A stretch of DNA of 36,368 nucleotides from Testudinibacter crocodili (GTDB taxonomy: Bacteria > Pseudomonadota > Gammaproteobacteria > Enterobacterales > Pasteurellaceae): contig VDHG01000067.1 of assembly GCA_006228005.1 (NCBI GenBank), forward strand, positions 1 through 36,368, given 5' to 3'. Positions 24,285 through 33,606 of the stretch are shown one piece after another (position 1 is the stretch's first letter; every line of letters begins with the position of its first letter). The notes beneath the pieces are model-generated. The model made no database searches. It was not told the DNA's origin and was given only the letters and a program-made list of their open reading frames with translations. A program made the position numbers and the translations under genes.

Positions 24285-26142
24285 ACGGATTTTCCTTGGT
24301 TAAATAAGGTTGCAGATCGAGGGGCTGCAGCAAATGTTTAATCTGTTCCGTTTGATTGGTTGCCAGCTGTTCGACAGTAGCAAGTTCATTAGCGACATCA
24401 GCCAGCGATTGCATCGGCGTTAAATCGAGACTGTCCATTAATGTTTTGAGAAAATCCTCAAAACGGTCAAGTGGCTGATTCAATAGGCTCACCAAACAGG
24501 CTTGCAAGTTTTGCCGGCGTAACAATACAGGAACCGCACTAAGGGTCAGGCGGCTTTTTTCTGTTGCACCATATTGAGTGATTTCAAAACCACAGTGGGC
24601 AAAGTGCGGTTGTTGCTGTTGCCAGTGTCGGGCCTGTTCAGGGCTGAGGTGAATCACCAATGGAATCAGCAGCGGTTGAGTTTGAATTTCGTTTTGTGTC
24701 AGTGCCAGCCGAAGTTTTGCCTGTTGTAATGCTTTGACTGAAACAAAGTATAGTTGTTGCTGCTGCTGTAATAGAATCAATTGCTCCGCATTTAATAACG
24801 TGAGCAAACGCAAATGTGGCGTTTCCGGCTTATCAACGACGGGATTATAACGTGTTTCAGTGGTTAGTTTTTCGCTGTGTAATAAGGCTTGGTAAGCTGT
24901 TCCATATGCTTTGGTATAAGGCGTTTTGTGGAGCTCAAAAGGCGGAATAGCTGCTTTTTGCTGCTCGCGAGGAATATATATGGCTGTCGGTTCTGCGACC
25001 GCACTTTGCTGTTTTTCAATTTGCTGCTTTTCAAGATTTGCGTTTTTACTATTTTGCATTTCGGCAGCAAAAATATTTTCTCCGGCAGCGGCTCGATTGG
25101 TGCTAGTCGCCGGGCTACTGGTGTGTTCAGCAAAATCCAATTCGGTTGCCGATGCGAGCGCATGCGATACGCCTTGATGAATAAAATCGTGTACCAGACG
25201 GTTTTGGTGAAACCGCACTTCGTGTTTTGCCGGGTGCACATTGACATCCACTTGCGACGGATCCAAGTCGATAAACAGCACAAATGCCGGGTAGGCTTCT
25301 GTTTGAATCTGTTCTCCGTAGGCAAGGCGTACTGCGTGGTTGATGGTTTTATCACGCATCATGCGACCGTTGACATAGCTGTAATTCAGATCATTTTGCG
25401 GACGCAAAAAACCACTGTCTGCCACCCAACCATAAAGATGCAGATCATTATGACGCCAATCAATTTGCAAGGCGTGATTAACGAAATCCTGCCCGCAAAT
25501 TGCCGCTAGGCGTTTAATTTTTTGTTGTTGATCGGTTGCCTTGCGATAGTGGCGTACCACTTTGCCGTTGTGGCTCAGGGTAAATGCAGTTTGTGGTTTT
25601 ACCAGCGCAATCCGACGGATCACTTCGTCGATATGATTAAATTCAGTTTTTTCGGTGCGGAGGAATTTGCGGCGTGCCGGTGTATTAAAAAACAGATTGG
25701 CAACATTGACGGTGGTGCCGACAGGGTGTGCCGCAGGCTGCACGGTGGTTTCCATATCCCTGCCTTGCGCAAAAACCTGCCAGGCTTCCGCTTGTTGCGG
25801 TGGGCGAGAGGTCAGGGTCAAGCGCGAGACCGAACTGATGCTAGCGAGGGCCTCACCGCGAAAACCTAAACTTAAAATGGCCTCCAGATCTTCTAACGTA
25901 CTGATCTTACTGGTGGCGTGACGAGATAGTGCCAATCCCAATTCTGCTTTCGGAATCCCAAAACCATTGTCACGAATACGGATCAGCCCGGCGCCGCCAT
26001 TTTCAATTTCGATGTAAATCTCGTCGGCACCGGCATCCAAGCTGTTTTCAACCAGCTCTTTCACTACTGAAGCTGGACGCTCTACCACTTCACCGGCGGC
26101 GATCTGATTGGTTAGTTGTGGCGAAAGAATTTGAATCGGCAT
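24277..26142 (-). CDS. mutL: DNA mismatch repair protein MutL
   Basis: A 621-residue GHKL ATPase. [20 protein letters not shown] (14-33) holds the catalytic E29 and Mg-binding N33. [24 protein letters not shown] and [10 protein letters not shown] form the rest of the ATP site (about 35-105). Transducer-domain hallmarks are [18 protein letters not shown] and [13 protein letters not shown] (about 150-310). A Gln- and Ala-rich linker (about 330-430) leads to the C-terminal dimerisation domain, which lacks the DQHA endonuclease motif, as expected for species with MutH. It couples MutS recognition to strand excision. The gene lies 21 bp after amiB and overlaps miaA. Confidence 0.96.
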   Translation of the reverse strand: MPIQILSPQLTNQIAAGEVVERPASVVKELVENSLDAGADEIYIEIENGGAGLIRIRDNGFGIPKAELGLALSRHATSKISTLEDLEAILSLGFRGEALASISSVSRLTLTSRPPQQAEAWQVFAQGRDMETTVQPAAHPVGTTVNVANLFFNTPARRKFLRTEKTEFNHIDEVIRRIALVKPQTAFTLSHNGKVVRHYRKATDQQQKIKRLAAICGQDFVNHALQIDWRHNDLHLYGWVADSGFLRPQNDLNYSYVNGRMMRDKTINHAVRLAYGEQIQTEAYPAFVLFIDLDPSQVDVNVHPAKHEVRFHQNRLVHDFIHQGVSHALASATELDFAEHTSSPATSTNRAAAGENIFAAEMQNSKNANLEKQQIEKQQSAVAEPTAIYIPREQQKAAIPPFELHKTPYTKAYGTAYQALLHSEKLTTETRYNPVVDKPETPHLRLLTLLNAEQLILLQQQQQLYFVSVKALQQAKLRLALTQNEIQTQPLLIPLVIHLSPEQARHWQQQQPHFAHCGFEITQYGATEKSRLTLSAVPVLLRRQNLQACLVSLLNQPLDRFEDFLKTLMDSLDLTPMQSLADVANELATVEQLATNQTEQIKHLLQPLDLQPYLTKENPCE

Positions 26143-26163
26143 GGCTATCTCACTCTTTTTGGT

Positions 26164-27573
26164 TTAGTCGCGCAGTTTAATTTTTTGCCCGACACGCACA
26201 TTATCGTTATTTAAATTGTTTAGACGGCGCAACTCACGCAATTTGATATTGTACTTGATCGAAATTGCACCCAGCGTTTCGTTGTTTTTTACGGTGTGGT
26301 AAGCCGGCGTGTTGTTGCTGACCGCACTTTTGCTGTTGCTGGCGCTACTGCTGCTTTTGTTGCTGACCGCTTCGCCACTGCTGTTGTAATAGTCGATCAG
26401 ACCGAGATAGATGGCGTTGGCGATCTGGCGACGATAAGCCGGAGTCGCTAATTTATTCTCTTCTTCATGGTTGGATAAAAAACCGGTTTCGACCAACACC
26501 GAAGGAATATCCGGTGAGCGCAACACGCCGAGGCTCGCATGTTGTGGTACATTTTTACTCAATTTGGCAAAACGTCCGAAACGTTTCAAAATGGATTGAC
26601 CCAGTTGGTAACCAGCCCGTTGTGAATGCCCGAATTGCAGATCCAATACGGTTTGGTTCAAGTATTTCTCGTCATGAGAAGCCAGCACATTACCGGCGCC
26701 GCCGAGCAGTTCTGATTGTTTTTCGTGATCTTCCAACCAGCGTCCCATTTCGCTGCTGGCACGCTTGTTTGACAACACCCAAACCGAAGCACCGCGCAGT
26801 GAGGAGGAACCGTTGGAGTCGGCATGGATTGAAATCAAATAATTCGCTTTATTTTTACGTGCAATTTCAGAACGGTCAGGCACTGAAATGTAATAGTCGC
26901 CGGTGCGGGTCAATACACTTCTAAAACGAGCATCTTTATCGAGTAACGTTTTTAACTCTTTCGCAATTTGTAAAGTGACATTTTTTTCACGTAGCCCTAG
27001 ACCGGTGCCAATTGCGCCCGGATCTTTCCCGCCGTGTCCGGCATCAATAGCAATAACAAAGACTCCGCTGCGTGAAGCAGAACTGCGGACGGGCTTATTG
27101 TTACTGCTGCTGGGATTTTTATTTTCTGCTTTAGTGCTCGGCGATTTGTCTGTCGCTTTATTAGGTGACGCAGTTGCGGTTTTGCTGGCTGGATTATCCA
27201 GTGACAGGATGATTTTTTTACCGTTATTTTGAAATTTGAAATTGCTTTTTTGGCTAAGCTCCAACACCACCCGCAGGGTGGACGAGCGTGGTGGCTTGCT
27301 GGTGCGCAAATTGGTGGCAACACTGCCGCTGATTTTTTTCGGCAGTAGATTGGCATGACTTTGGCTGTTGGCAAAATCGATGACTAAACGTTCCGGATTT
27401 TGCAGTGTGAAATAGCTGTATTTGGTTGCCAACGAGAAAGAAAATTCGATCTTGGTACTTTTAGCCGCATTTTTGACCTCAATTGAGGTCAACGTGCCGG
27501 CATTGGCGGCAAAACTGATTAAACCCAATAATAATGTTAAAAGGTAGGTTAAAAATAAAGCGGTTTTTTTCAT
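26164..27573 (-). CDS. amiB: N-acetylmuramoyl-L-alanine amidase AmiB
   Basis: A 469-residue periplasmic enzyme. A signal peptide (1-25, cleavage after SFAANA) is followed by an AMIN septal-targeting domain (about 28-125) and a Ser/Lys/Asn-rich linker (about 130-170). The zinc amidase_3 domain (about 173-395) contains IDAGHGGKDPGAIG with zinc ligand H180, LREKNVTLQ, ISIHADS and VLVETGFLSN. A second Ser-rich stretch leads to one LysM domain (about 424-468, YHTVKNNETLGAISIKYNIK). It cleaves septal peptidoglycan during cell separation. The C-terminal LysM is a normal feature of AmiB in this family. It stands between tsaE and mutL. Confidence 0.94.
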   Translation of the reverse strand: MKKTALFLTYLLTLLLGLISFAANAGTLTSIEVKNAAKSTKIEFSFSLATKYSYFTLQNPERLVIDFANSQSHANLLPKKISGSVATNLRTSKPPRSSTLRVVLELSQKSNFKFQNNGKKIILSLDNPASKTATASPNKATDKSPSTKAENKNPSSSNNKPVRSSASRSGVFVIAIDAGHGGKDPGAIGTGLGLREKNVTLQIAKELKTLLDKDARFRSVLTRTGDYYISVPDRSEIARKNKANYLISIHADSNGSSSLRGASVWVLSNKRASSEMGRWLEDHEKQSELLGGAGNVLASHDEKYLNQTVLDLQFGHSQRAGYQLGQSILKRFGRFAKLSKNVPQHASLGVLRSPDIPSVLVETGFLSNHEEENKLATPAYRRQIANAIYLGLIDYYNSSGEAVSNKSSSSASNSKSAVSNNTPAYHTVKNNETLGAISIKYNIKLRELRRLNNLNNDNVRVGQKIKLRD

Positions 27574-27627
27574 TCTATGATCTTTCGTCAGGTCGTTTTA
27601 TAGTCAAGCCGTCTATTTTCCGTAGTT

Positions 27628-28125
27628 TTACGGCAGTTGGCAAATAATTTGTTGCGCAATAGCGCTGTGTGCAGTCAGAGATAATTCGCGTCCTTGTGCC
27701 AGATAACTCAGGCGCAGGCTGAGATCGGCTGCTGGGATCATGCCACTTCCTTTATCCGGCCATTCCAACAACAGTAACGAACCGGATTGGAAGTAATCAC
27801 GAATGCCCATAAACTCTAGTTCCTCGGGATCTGCCAAACGATAAAGATCGAAATGGTAGATGGCTGCTGTTGCCAAATGATACTCTTCCACTAAGGTATA
27901 GGTCGGGCTTTTTACATTGCCGCTGTGTCCCATTGCCTGAATCATACCACGGCTGAAGGTGGTTTTCCCTGCACCCAGATCGCCATATAAATAGACAACG
28001 AAACCGCTCTTTTGTTCTAGTGCGTGTAATTCTGTAAGCAAATGGCTTAAATGTGCGGCAAACTCAAGCAACTGCGCTTCATTGTTGAATTGGGTGGTGT
28101 AAGTTGGGTTGTGCAATAACGGCAT
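27628..28125 (-). CDS. tsaE: tRNA threonylcarbamoyladenosine biosynthesis ATPase TsaE
   Basis: A 165-residue P-loop protein (formerly YjeE). Walker A is [13 protein letters not shown] (48-60). [12 protein letters not shown] (about 71-82) is the switch-like TsaE motif, and [18 protein letters not shown] carries the Walker-B-like acidic residues. [10 protein letters not shown] follows. It works with TsaB and TsaD to complete t6A37 in ANN-decoding tRNAs. It is the first gene of the tsaE-amiB-mutL-miaA-hfq-hflX block. The start at 28125 has no strong ribosome binding site, and no later ATG precedes the P-loop except at residue positions inside conserved sequence, so the call is kept. Confidence 0.93.
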   Translation of the reverse strand: MPLLHNPTYTTQFNNEAQLLEFAAHLSHLLTELHALEQKSGFVVYLYGDLGAGKTTFSRGMIQAMGHSGNVKSPTYTLVEEYHLATAAIYHFDLYRLADPEELEFMGIRDYFQSGSLLLLEWPDKGSGMIPAADLSLRLSYLAQGRELSLTAHSAIAQQIICQLP

Positions 28126-28270
28126 AGCGGATAATGAATATTAATAAATAAGTGGTGAATCGGAACACTAATCATAGAGGAATTTGAGCAGTAATGCACG
28201 ATCAAAACCGCACTTTTATCGTGAGCAGTACTTAAAATGGATAGTGTAGAATAAACATTATTTGAAAATT

Positions 28271-28346
<76 letters not shown>

Positions 28347-28381
28347 ATTTAAGATAGGTACTGACGTTATCAGTGGGGTGC

Positions 28382-28409
28382 ATTATACAAAAAAATAATT
28401 TGCCTGCAA
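28382..28409 (-). promoter_or_regulatory. Promoter of tRNA-Gly
   Basis: On the minus strand TTGCAG (28409-28404) and a perfect TATAAT (28387-28382) are 16 bp apart. They are followed by GCACCCC, a GC-rich discriminator typical of stringently controlled stable-RNA promoters, about 35 nt before the mature tRNA. Confidence 0.8.
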
Positions 28410-28446
28410 GCCTAAATTTAAAAAAAGTTTTTGATTGATGGAAATT

Positions 28447-28490
28447 AAGGCACTTTACTCGACAAAACGTGAGTGAGAGTAAAATGCCTT
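28447..28490 (-). terminator. Long inverted repeat downstream of tnaB, probable operon end
   Basis: AAGGCACTTTACTC (28447-28460) pairs with GAGTAAAATGCCTT (28477-28490) over 14 positions with one G-U type mismatch and a 16-nt loop. It lies 46 nt beyond the tnaB stop and upstream of the tRNA promoter. There is no proper T-run, so it may be a 3'-stabilising or Rho-assisted end. Confidence 0.5.
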
Positions 28491-28491
28491 A

Positions 28492-28513
28492 TTAGGCTCT
28501 GTTGATGTTTGAT
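28492..28513. repeat. Degenerate copy of the repeat terminus seen at both window edges
   Basis: TTAGGCTCTGTTGATGTTTG matches the minus-strand terminus of the element at 94-126 (TTAGGGTCTGTTGATCTTTG) at 18 of 20 positions, then diverges. It sits between tnaB and tRNA-Gly, and no other end of an element is visible nearby. Confidence 0.45.
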
Positions 28514-28535
28514 AATTCAAAACGATTATAGGACA

Positions 28536-29750
28536 TTATCCGAGGTAATTCGGTAATTTGCCAAGCATCGCCAAAATATGGAACACTGCGACCAATAGCC
28601 CGAATAACATCACCAAATAGATAGTGGCATCGCCACCTTTTACCTTGAAACCGCTGTCTTCAGGATGTAACTGGCGCGATTTTCTGGCGAGCAGTGCCGG
28701 TGTCATGCAAGTCCAAATGGTTGCAACAGCGCCGGCATAGCCGATGACCATCACAAATCCGAACGGGAAGAGTAATGACATGACCAATGGCGGCAGAAAG
28801 GTCAGTAGCCAAGTTTTGCTTCGTCCTTTGCGGCTGTTGTCGAATTTGAAAAAATCTGCCAAGAAATCGAATAGTCCCAGACCGACACCGATAAATGAGG
28901 AGAGAATTGCCGCCATCGAGAACGCATGGATTGCGTGGCTGACTTGTTGCGAGTCGATGACCGCACTTAGGGCGTTTAACAAAGCATCGACGTTGCCGCC
29001 TTGTGCGATCACCGGCGCAAACTGATCGCGCGGTAAATTGCCAAAAATGCTGAGCAGCCAAAGGGCATAAAATCCGAGTGCGATTAGCGTGCCGCCTATA
29101 ATCGCTTTTTGTGCTTTTCGCTCTTCGCCATAATAAATCCGCATTGAGGCAACCGAGTGGTGGTAACCAAACGAGGTCAGTGCGACTGGTAGCAATACCA
29201 TCAGATAACGGGCGTAGTCGCTGTCGTGGCTGTTGCGGTCAAACAAGATATTGAGGTCAATATGCAGTGACATACCGGAAATGCTAAAAATGAAGCTGAG
29301 AATCATAAATGCGATTAACACAACCGAAATTCGGCTGACAGCTTTGGTGGAATACCACACAAAAGCTGAGAAGATGAGCACGAATAAAACCGCAGCTATA
29401 TTGGAGGAAATATCCAGTAGTTGTGCGATGATTAGACCGGAGGAGGTGGTGTAGGCATAAAGTAAAATGCAGCCGACAAAATATACTGCTAAATTATTGA
29501 TAAAATTAATCTCTTTGCCTAATAAATCACGGGTGGCGCTGTCAAAAGAGGCTCGGATATCATAGTGCTTAAAGGCTTCTAGCAGCAGCCAGCCGGATAC
29601 TGTCATGACTAACATGGTCAGGGTAATTGCGATTAATGACCAAATTGTCCAAGCGCCAGCGCCAGCGCTGGGTAAGCCCAGCATGCCGGCACCGACACAA
29701 ACGCTGGCAATAACACAAGAACCGCCGATTAAAGAAGGTTGTTTTTTCAT
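28536..29750 (-). CDS. tnaB: Tryptophan permease TnaB (aromatic amino acid permease family)
   Basis: A 404-residue inner-membrane transporter with about eleven hydrophobic segments. The start MKKQPSLIGGSCVIASVCVG and GAGMLGLPSAGAGAW form the conserved first helix of the Mtr/TnaB/TyrP family. SFGYHHSVASMRIYYGE (about residues 193-209) is the conserved central loop. The position directly after tnaA favours TnaB over Mtr or TyrP. A longer frame runs back to 29852, but it crosses the hairpin at 29783-29817 and lacks a ribosome binding site, whereas ATG 29750 has GGAG 9 nt upstream. It imports tryptophan by proton symport for tryptophanase. Confidence 0.88.
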   Translation of the reverse strand: MKKQPSLIGGSCVIASVCVGAGMLGLPSAGAGAWTIWSLIAITLTMLVMTVSGWLLLEAFKHYDIRASFDSATRDLLGKEINFINNLAVYFVGCILLYAYTTSSGLIIAQLLDISSNIAAVLFVLIFSAFVWYSTKAVSRISVVLIAFMILSFIFSISGMSLHIDLNILFDRNSHDSDYARYLMVLLPVALTSFGYHHSVASMRIYYGEERKAQKAIIGGTLIALGFYALWLLSIFGNLPRDQFAPVIAQGGNVDALLNALSAVIDSQQVSHAIHAFSMAAILSSFIGVGLGLFDFLADFFKFDNSRKGRSKTWLLTFLPPLVMSLLFPFGFVMVIGYAGAVATIWTCMTPALLARKSRQLHPEDSGFKVKGGDATIYLVMLFGLLVAVFHILAMLGKLPNYLG

Positions 29751-29782
29751 GTGTAACACTCCATAAACGCAAGAATCGGGTG

Positions 29783-29817
29783 AAAGTGCGGTCTGATTGT
29801 TGCGCTGACCGCACTTT
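29783..29817 (-). terminator. Inverted pair of uptake signals forming a hairpin between tnaA and tnaB
   Basis: AAAGTGCGGTC (29783-29793) and GACCGCACTTT (29807-29817) form a perfect 11-bp stem with a 13-nt loop. Each arm is a DNA-uptake signal extended by two bases. Paired uptake signals often serve as terminators in Pasteurellaceae. Here it lies inside the operon, 31 nt after the tnaA stop and 32 nt before the tnaB start, and is not followed by a long T-run, so partial termination or mRNA protection is more likely than a full stop. Confidence 0.7.
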
Positions 29818-29848
29818 ATCGAATAAAACAGGTTATCAATCAATCGGT

Positions 29849-31267
29849 TCAATCAACCTCTTTTAGCCGTGCGGTAAAGTGCCGCAGAATCGATGGCTCA
29901 TACACAAATTCTAACCCTTTAATATTATGGATATTTTCTTTTATTTTTTGAAATGCTTCAATAATAAAATCCATATGTGTTTGGGTGTAGGTTGCTCGAG
30001 GAATCGTCAGCCGCAGCAGCTCCGCCGGACAAGGGTGCTGCTTACCGGTTTGCGGATCGCGTCCCAGCAAGAGTGAGCCGATTTCTACGGCTCTTATGCC
30101 AGCAGTTTTATACAGTTCACATGCTAAAGCATGGGCGGGGAATTGCTCCGTAGGAATATGCGGTAACAATTTTCCGGCATCGACAAAGGCAGCGTGTCCA
30201 CCGGCTTGCTGACAATAAATGCCGGCGGCTTGTAAGCCCTCCACCAGATATTGCACTTGTTGGATTCGATAGGCGAGCCAGTCTTGGCGCATACCATCCA
30301 CCAAGCCGACAGCAAGCCGCTCCATGGCGCCACCTTCCAAACCACCGTAAGTCGGAAACCCTTCTTGCAGCACGCATAGCGTGCGGCATTCGGTATAGAC
30401 ATCTAGTAGGCTGTCGTCTTTGAAACACAGCAAGCCGCCGATTTGTACCATCGCATCTTTTTTGGCAGACATTGCCAGAATATCAGCATATTTATAAGAC
30501 TCGTAGGTGATCTGTTCTATGCTCCAATCGGTATAAGCGGCTTCACGCTGTTGAATAAAATAGGCGTTTTCAGCAAAACGAGCGGAGTCCATCACCACCG
30601 GAATCTGATATTTTTGCGCAATTTCATAGGCGCCTTTCAAGTTAGCGAGTGACACCGGCTGTCCGCCGGCAGAGTTGCAGGTGATGGTGCTGACAATATA
30701 GGGAACATTTTCGGCACCGATTTCGATAATTGCTTGCTCCAGTTTGGCAAGGTCAAAATTGCCTTTAAAATCTTCATAAACATCAGTATTAAACGCATTG
30801 GCACAATAAATGTTCCTCGCAACACAGCGGTTGATCTGGGTATGACCTTGCGTGGTGTCGAAAAAATAATTGGAGAGCGCCACCATGTTATCCGGCTTAC
30901 CGCCCTTTTCACGCTCTCTTTTACGGATCAGCACCGGAATATAAAGCTGTTCGGCGCCACGTCCTTGGTGGGTAGGAATCGTATGCTGATAACCAAAAAT
31001 CTGTTTAACGGTGGCGGCTAGTGTGTGGTAACTGCGACTGCCGCTATAGGCTTCGTCGCCGCGCAGCATGGCTGCTTGCATATTTTGCGTGATGGCGCCG
31101 GTGCCGCTATCGGTCAATAAATCAATAAAAATATCTTCGCTGTCCAATAAAAACGGGTTCATACCGGCATTTAAAATCGCTTGTTCGCGGTATTCGCGAC
31201 TGGTGGTTTTCACCGGTTCAATCACACGGATACGAAACGGTTCAGGTAAATGTTTAAAATGATTCAT
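29849..31267 (-). CDS. tnaA: Tryptophanase TnaA
   Basis: A 472-residue PLP enzyme that splits tryptophan into indole, pyruvate and ammonia. [20 protein letters not shown] opens it as in E. coli. [11 protein letters not shown] (50-60), [11 protein letters not shown] (70-80) and [10 protein letters not shown] (98-107) form the cofactor phosphate site. [12 protein letters not shown] (267-278) contains K270, the PLP-binding lysine, at the E. coli number. MERLAVGL and the C-terminal [17 protein letters not shown] are conserved. AAGGATCG precedes the start. A leader peptide gene lies 126 nt upstream and tnaB follows, so the operon is tnaC-tnaA-tnaB as in enterobacteria. Indole production is expected. 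Confidence 0.97.
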   Translation of the reverse strand: MNHFKHLPEPFRIRVIEPVKTTSREYREQAILNAGMNPFLLDSEDIFIDLLTDSGTGAITQNMQAAMLRGDEAYSGSRSYHTLAATVKQIFGYQHTIPTHQGRGAEQLYIPVLIRKREREKGGKPDNMVALSNYFFDTTQGHTQINRCVARNIYCANAFNTDVYEDFKGNFDLAKLEQAIIEIGAENVPYIVSTITCNSAGGQPVSLANLKGAYEIAQKYQIPVVMDSARFAENAYFIQQREAAYTDWSIEQITYESYKYADILAMSAKKDAMVQIGGLLCFKDDSLLDVYTECRTLCVLQEGFPTYGGLEGGAMERLAVGLVDGMRQDWLAYRIQQVQYLVEGLQAAGIYCQQAGGHAAFVDAGKLLPHIPTEQFPAHALACELYKTAGIRAVEIGSLLLGRDPQTGKQHPCPAELLRLTIPRATYTQTHMDFIIEAFQKIKENIHNIKGLEFVYEPSILRHFTARLKEVD

Positions 31268-31300
31268 AATAACGATCCTTTTTTAGAATAAAGTAAGCCG

Positions 31301-31356
31301 TTATTTGTTGAGTTAACAAATAAAGGAAGTGCAATGGCGCCAAATCAATCTTGGCG
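31301..31356 (-). other. tnaC-tnaA spacer with two small hairpins (probable Rho-attenuation region)
   Basis: The 126-nt spacer between the tnaC stop (31394) and tnaA (31267) contains CGCCAA-N7-TTGGCG (31338-31356) and TTATTTGTT-N5-AACAAATAA (31301-31323). In E. coli this interval carries the rut sites used by Rho when the leader ribosome is released; the C-rich stretch after the leader stop would fit, but rut sites have no strict consensus. Confidence 0.45.
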
Positions 31357-31393
31357 TATGCTGGAGAGAAAAGGATATTTATCCGAATCGCAG

Positions 31394-31465
31394 TTATGGA
31401 AACGGGTAGGCAAGTTTGTGATCTTGATTAAACCAAGTCTTTAACGTGAAGGTTAAGATTTTCAT
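31394..31465 (-). CDS. tnaC: Tryptophanase leader peptide TnaC (23 residues)
   Basis: A 24-codon frame on the minus strand, starting at ATG 31465-31463 after GGGAAA (31476-31471) and ending in TAA at 31396-31394. The translation MKILTFTLKTWFNQDHKLAY ends in PFP. The residues that make E. coli TnaC stall in the presence of tryptophan are in register: Trp at 11, Phe-Asn at 12-13, Asp at 15 (W+4) and the final Pro at 23 (W+12), directly before the stop, exactly as W12, D16 and P24 in E. coli. The stalled ribosome would mask the Rho entry region and allow tnaA expression. The stop is UAA, where E. coli has UGA. It lies 126 nt before tnaA. Confidence 0.9.
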   Translation of the reverse strand: MKILTFTLKTWFNQDHKLAYPFP

Positions 31466-31513
31466 ATTTATTTCCCAAAATAAGTGGTGAAAATTACGAA
31501 AAATCAGTTATTG

Positions 31514-31574
31514 AGTATTCACAGAAAAGCGCTTTTGTCACGATGAAAATAACAGCAATGAGAACTGGCTCACA
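31514..31574 (-). promoter_or_regulatory. tna operon promoter with CRP-like site
   Basis: On the minus strand GTGACA (31542-31537) and AATACT (31519-31514, preceded by TGTG) are separated by exactly 17 bp. TGAGA-ACTGGC-TCACA at 31559-31574 differs from the CRP core at one position and would be centred about 60 bp upstream of the start of transcription near 31507, a class I activation geometry. The spacer holds a 12-bp palindrome AAAAGCGCTTTT (31525-31536). About 42 nt of leader precede tnaC. Confidence 0.65.
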
Positions 31575-31600
31575 AAATAAAATTAGATTATTTTGTGAGC
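31568..31600 (-). terminator. Inverted repeat downstream of orn, overlapping the tna CRP-like site
   Basis: GCTCACAAAATAA (31568-31580) and TTATTTTGTGAGC (31588-31600) form a perfect 13-bp stem with a 7-nt loop, starting 10 nt after the orn stop. There is no terminal T-run on the orn strand. One arm contains the TCACA half of the CRP-like site at 31559-31574, so termination and activation signals share bases. Confidence 0.5.
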
Positions 31601-31610
31601 AAAAGAGAGA

Positions 31611-32159
31611 TTATTCTAAATTGATAAAGTGCTGCCGATAGTACGCTAGTTCGGCGATGGATTCACGAATATCGTCTAGTGCCAGATGGGTATTTTGTTT
31701 TTTAAACCCGTCTAAAACACTAGGTTTCCAACGTGCGGCAAGTTCTTTGAGTGTGCTGACATCTAAATAGCGGTAATGAAAATAATCTGCTAATTCAGGC
31801 ATATAGTTAAATAAAAAACGTTTGTCTTGCGCTACGCTGTTGCCACAAATCGGTGAACAGTGTTTTGGCACCCATTTTTTTAAAAAGTCCAAGGTGTGTA
31901 ACTCGGCAGTACGTTCGGTCAGTTTGCTCTCTTTCACTCGTTGTACCAAACCGTTGGCGGTGTGGGTTTTGACGCACCAGTCACTCATCGCTGCGAGCTG
32001 TTGCTCGGACTGATGGATTGCCAGTACCGGCCCTTCGGCGAGGATATTCAAATCCTTATCGGTGATAATGGTGGCGATTTCAATGATCCGCTCTTTTCCA
32101 GGATCTAATCCGGTCATCTCCAAATCGATCCAAATCAGATTTTGTTTATCTAATTGCAT
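31611..32159 (-). CDS. orn: Oligoribonuclease Orn
   Basis: A 182-residue DEDD 3'-5' exonuclease that finishes RNA decay by degrading 2-5 nt fragments. [20 protein letters not shown] (10-29) gives the first acidic pair D12 and E14. [20 protein letters not shown] (about 101-120) supplies the second Asp, and [13 protein letters not shown] and the [15 protein letters not shown] segment supply the conserved His and final Asp. The length is typical. It diverges from rsgA across a 63-bp intergenic region. Confidence 0.96.
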   Translation of the reverse strand: MQLDKQNLIWIDLEMTGLDPGKERIIEIATIITDKDLNILAEGPVLAIHQSEQQLAAMSDWCVKTHTANGLVQRVKESKLTERTAELHTLDFLKKWVPKHCSPICGNSVAQDKRFLFNYMPELADYFHYRYLDVSTLKELAARWKPSVLDGFKKQNTHLALDDIRESIAELAYYRQHFINLE

Positions 32160-32222
32160 AATATAAGGTATCCTAATGATTCAAATTCAGGCGCTATTCT
32201 AGCGTAAAAATAATCAGGGGTA

Positions 32223-33290
32223 ATGAATTTTTTGAGTAAACAAAAGCTAACCAAAAACCAGAAACGCAGGATCCAATCCAACAAGCAGAAAACGTTGAAT
32301 GATTACCAACAGCGTAAAAAAGAAAAACGAGATAGCGTGGAATGGCAAGATGAAATGCTGGGGGAGATTCAACAAGGGCGTGTGATCTCACGTTATGCGC
32401 TGCATGCGGATATTGAAGGTCATAATCATGAGGTTTTTCGCTGTAATCTACGTCGTACCGTCAGTAATTTAGTGGTTGGTGACTATGTGTTGTGGCGTGC
32501 AGGGCATCAGCAGCTACAAGGCATTAGCGGCGTGGTGGAGGCGGTGCAGCCACGTAAAAATGTGCTGTCGCGGCCGGATTATTATGATGGCATTAAATTG
32601 ATTGCCGCTAATATTGATAAAATTTTTATTGTGTCAGCAATGTTACCGCACTTTTCCAGCAATATCATTGACCGTTATTTGGTGGTTTGTGAAAGTTTGG
32701 GCATCGAACCGATTCTGGTGTTGAATAAAGTAGATTTATGCGAGAAAAATGAGCGACAAGAGGTTGAGCAACTTTTTGATATCTATCGTAATATTGGCTA
32801 TAAGGTGTTGATGTTGTCAACACAGTCAGGTGAGAATATGGCACAATTTACTGAATTAGTGAGTCAAGGGTGTACTATTTTTGTCGGGCAATCCGGTGTC
32901 GGAAAATCCAGTTTATTGAACTATTTGGAACCGCAATTAGGGTTACAAATCGGTGCGGTGAGTGAAAATTCCGGTTTGGGACAACATACCACTACGGTTT
33001 CGCGTTTGATTCGTTTAAAGTGCGGTGGCGAGGTGATTGATTCCCCGGGTATTCGTGAATTTGGCGTATGGCACTTAGATAGTAATACCATCACCAACGG
33101 ATATCGTGAGTTTCAGCCCTATTTGGGCGGCTGCAAATTTCGCGATTGTAAGCACTTGGACGATCCAGGATGCGTGCTGCAACAAGCCGTCGAGCAGGGG
33201 AAGATCCATCCGCTACGCTTTGAGAATTACCACCGTCTGATTGTGGCGCTGGACGAGAATAAGGCCGGGCGGCATTTTGTGACAAATTAG
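32223..33290 (+). CDS. rsgA: Small ribosomal subunit biogenesis GTPase RsgA
   Basis: A 355-residue circularly permuted GTPase. A basic N-terminus ([20 protein letters not shown]) and an OB-fold (about 50-115) are followed by G4 LNKVDL near 167-172, G1 [11 protein letters not shown] near 221-231 and G3 DSPGIREFG near 272-280. A C-terminal zinc knuckle [15 protein letters not shown] lies near 303-317. It binds the 30S subunit late in assembly and checks decoding-site maturation. The orn-rsgA divergent pair is conserved in gammaproteobacteria. The GGGG at 32217-32220 is close to the ATG, so spacing is tight. Confidence 0.96.
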   Translation: MNFLSKQKLTKNQKRRIQSNKQKTLNDYQQRKKEKRDSVEWQDEMLGEIQQGRVISRYALHADIEGHNHEVFRCNLRRTVSNLVVGDYVLWRAGHQQLQGISGVVEAVQPRKNVLSRPDYYDGIKLIAANIDKIFIVSAMLPHFSSNIIDRYLVVCESLGIEPILVLNKVDLCEKNERQEVEQLFDIYRNIGYKVLMLSTQSGENMAQFTELVSQGCTIFVGQSGVGKSSLLNYLEPQLGLQIGAVSENSGLGQHTTTVSRLIRLKCGGEVIDSPGIREFGVWHLDSNTITNGYREFQPYLGGCKFRDCKHLDDPGCVLQQAVEQGKIHPLRFENYHRLIVALDENKAGRHFVTN

Positions 33291-33606
33291 CGGTTTGAGT
33301 TCGGTTTCTAACGGCGAGAAAGGGCGTTAAAATAGCGTTTAAATTCGTTTATAAAATGTAAAAATTGTTCGTTTTTTGAACTTATTTTAATAAAAAATGT
33401 GCGATAACTCATATTTTTTCCAGTTATGGCTTGATTATTTAAGTGGAATATTGATACTAACCCCACTAATTATTTTAATCAGTAAAATAATTATGAAAAA
33501 ATTGTAATACTGGTGATATTCGGTAGGTATTTTTGTACGCTACTTGTAATTGTTACCAACATGTTGATTTATATTCAATGTTATTCATCTCTATAAGGAA
33601 ATCACT
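33291..33606 (+). promoter_or_regulatory. 316-bp AT-rich region upstream of the pts operon
   Basis: No gene is visible. It contains a perfect 11-bp AT-only inverted repeat TAATTATTTTA-ATCAG-TAAAATAATTA (33467-33493). TGCGATAACTCATA near 33400 has one half resembling a CRP-type site. Several TTG..TAT combinations near 33500-33580 could serve as promoters, but none is clearly best. TAAGGA at 33594-33599 is the ptsH ribosome binding site. Confidence 0.45.

Noticed and set aside
24889-25509. 206-codon plus-strand frame opposite mutL
   Set aside because: It is antisense to a clearly conserved gene and contains no recognisable domain; similar shadows occur opposite pnp, hflX and amiB.
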